Positions 6,404 through 7,552 of a stretch of 7,552 bases of DNA are shown here, one piece after another. Below the pieces are notes generated by a model. The model saw only the letters and a program-made list of their open reading frames with translations. It made no database searches and was not told where the DNA came from. Position numbers and translations under genes: made by a program. Position 1 is the first letter of the stretch; each line of letters starts with the position of its first letter. Source of the DNA: an uncultured Acidimicrobiaceae bacterium (GTDB lineage: Bacteria; Actinomycetota; Acidimicrobiia; Acidimicrobiales; Microtrichaceae); NCBI GenBank assembly GCA_937868025.1, contig CALMLJ010000599.1, positions 1 to 7,552 on the forward strand, in the 5' to 3' direction.

Positions 6404-7239
6404 CCGAACTCGGTGCTCCCAAGACCTACAAGTTGTACAGCGGCGGGGCGTTCATCCGTTCCGAGTCGGGTCGGGTGTACCCCGTGGCCGGCGTCGACGG
6501 CGGCACGGTGCGGGTCGCCCAGGCGTCTCGCAAGGATCTCCGCGACGCGGTCGTGAAGGCCCGCGCCGCCCAGTCGGGCTGGGGCGCGGCCACGCCGTAC
6601 CTGCGCGGGCAGATCCTCTACCGGATCGCCGAGATGCTCGACGGTCGGCGCGACCAGTTCGTCGCCGAGCTCGAGAACGGCGGCGTGGACACCTACGACG
6701 CCGCGGTCGAGGTCGATGACGCCGTCGACACATGGGTCTACTGGGCGGGCTGGACCGACAAGCTGACCCAGGTGCTCGGTGGCGTGAACCCCGTGGCGGG
6801 GCCGTTCCTGAACGTCTCGACGCCGGAGCCGACGGGTGTCGTGGGCGTGATCGCCCCGGCCGAGCGTCCCCTCGCCGGTCTGTCGGCCCTGTTGGCGCCG
6901 GTGTTGTGCGGCGGCAACACCGCAGTGGTGCTCGCCTCGGAGGCGTCGCCCTTCGCCCCGCTCACCTTCGGTGAGGTGCTGGCCACGTCCGACGTTCCGG
7001 CGGGGGTCGCCAACCTGCTCGTCGGCCCGGTCGCCGAGCTGGCGCCGTGGTTGGCCGATCATCACGATGTCGACGCGCTCGACATCTCCGGTGTCGTCGA
7101 CACCGAGCTGGCGATCGACCTGACCGTCCGATCGGCCGACAACCTCAAACGGGTCGCTCGCACCGACGGGGTGCGCAGCCCGCGCACGGCTGGCGAGTTC
7201 CTCGAGATCAAGACCGTCTGGCACCCCGCCCGGCTGTAA
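6400..7239 (+). CDS. Shortened aldehyde dehydrogenase-like protein without catalytic domain (ALDH16 C-terminal-half-like)
   Basis: A 279-residue relative of aldehyde dehydrogenases, against about 480-500 residues for the full enzymes. Residues 10-235 align with the cofactor-binding half of the upstream enzyme: VYWAGWTDKL at 113-122 matches HYAGWADKLE, VIAPAERPL matches IIPWNFP, and LCGGNTAVVL matches ACGNTVVLK. Key residues are lost: Trp-Asn becomes Ala-Glu (154-155), the cofactor Lys becomes Ala179, and the GSTEVG motif is not kept. The whole catalytic region with the Glu and Cys is absent. The last residues (GEFLEIKTVWHP, 266-277) resemble the C-terminal EVKTV oligomerisation strand of the family, so the protein looks like a fold with the catalytic domain removed rather than a random truncation. 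It starts with GTG in a GTGA overlap. It probably forms a complex with, or stabilises, the upstream enzyme. A decaying pseudogene is the alternative, but the clean reading frame and coupling argue against it. Confidence 0.85.
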   Translation: MTELGAPKTYKLYSGGAFIRSESGRVYPVAGVDGGTVRVAQASRKDLRDAVVKARAAQSGWGAATPYLRGQILYRIAEMLDGRRDQFVAELENGGVDTYDAAVEVDDAVDTWVYWAGWTDKLTQVLGGVNPVAGPFLNVSTPEPTGVVGVIAPAERPLAGLSALLAPVLCGGNTAVVLASEASPFAPLTFGEVLATSDVPAGVANLLVGPVAELAPWLADHHDVDALDISGVVDTELAIDLTVRSADNLKRVARTDGVRSPRTAGEFLEIKTVWHPARL

Positions 7240-7262
7240 CAAACGGCCTCGGCCACCTGCGC

Positions 7263-7552
7263 TCAGTCGAAGCGGGGGGCGAGACGGGCGCGGGTGGCGT
7301 CGTCGCAGAAGGCGGTGCGCAGCGCGGTCCGGTTCGCCGCATTGAACTCGGCGTCACCCCAGCCGAACGTCTCGGCGAGCCTGCGGTACTCGTCGAGCAC
7401 CGTCACGTCGCTCATGAGCCGGTTGTCGGTGTTGATCGTGACCGCGAACCCGCAGTCGGCCAGCAGGGCGATGGGGTGGTCGGCCAGGCTCATGACACCG
7501 GCCGCGGCGGTGTGCACGTTGGACGTCGGGCACAGCTCGAGGCAGGTGCCGC
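7263..7552 (-). CDS. add: Adenosine deaminase, 5' part cut off by window edge
   Basis: The last 95 residues of an adenosine deaminase, the zinc amidohydrolase that converts (deoxy)adenosine to (deoxy)inosine. The visible part holds ELCPTSNVHT, the conserved strand before the last metal ligand, and TINTDNRLMS, whose Asp matches the zinc-binding Asp295 of mouse ADA. The residue after it is Asn where the mouse enzyme has Asp296. This TDNR form is, as I recall, common among actinobacterial enzymes. The C-terminal helices (EYRRLAETFGWG, ANRTALRTAF) also fit the family. The N-terminal HxH motif and catalytic Glu lie outside the window. It converges on the dehydrogenase-like gene with 23 bases between the stops. 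Its product (deoxy)inosine is the natural substrate of the phosphorylase in this window, which supports the assignment. An adenine deaminase is possible but less likely. Confidence 0.9.
   Translation of the reverse strand, partial: GTCLELCPTSNVHTAAAGVMSLADHPIALLADCGFAVTINTDNRLMSDVTVLDEYRRLAETFGWGDAEFNAANRTALRTAFCDDATRARLAPRFD

Noticed and set aside
6400..7239. Small dehydrogenase-like gene as a frameshifted pseudogene
   Set aside because: It has an intact frame, its own ribosome-binding site, a GTGA overlap and a family-like C-terminal strand, and the catalytic region is not found in other frames before the convergent gene.
7240..7262. GGCCTCGGCC in the convergent gap as a terminator
   Set aside because: The loop would be only two bases, the stem is too short, and no T-run follows in either direction.

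Overview
The window is GC-rich and tightly packed, with strong G/C third-position bias and several GTG starts. Together with the Eis-type acetyltransferases and the actinobacterial style of the adenosine deaminase, this points to an actinobacterium. A marine or soil Acidimicrobiia-type lineage (Ilumatobacter-like) is my best guess, but that placement is inference. It contains eight protein genes and no RNA genes, insertion sequences, CRISPR arrays or long non-coding stretches; the longest gap between genes is 63 bases.

Left part, minus strand (2947 down to 1): two tandem GNAT acetyltransferases of the Eis family (403 and 402 residues) joined by a one-base TGATG stop/start overlap, then a HAD-superfamily phosphatase-like gene 12 bases further on that runs off the left edge. 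These look like one three-gene transcription unit.

Right part, plus strand (3011 to 7239): a second, divergent unit starting 63 bases from the first. It encodes a trimeric-type purine nucleoside phosphorylase, a deoxyribose-phosphate aldolase of the long human-like form, a complete catalytic aldehyde dehydrogenase, and a shortened aldehyde dehydrogenase-like protein that lacks the catalytic domain. The last two are coupled by a GTGA overlap. A convergent adenosine deaminase (minus strand, running off the right edge) follows after 23 bases.

Together the right-hand genes describe purine (deoxy)nucleoside breakdown. Adenosine deaminase makes (deoxy)inosine; the phosphorylase releases the base and (deoxy)ribose 1-phosphate; after isomerisation by a phosphopentomutase not seen here, DeoC cleaves deoxyribose 5-phosphate to glyceraldehyde 3-phosphate and acetaldehyde; the aldehyde dehydrogenase could oxidise the acetaldehyde to acetate. 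The most notable feature is the catalytic plus non-catalytic dehydrogenase pair, which looks like a two-gene version of the two-domain ALDH16 architecture.
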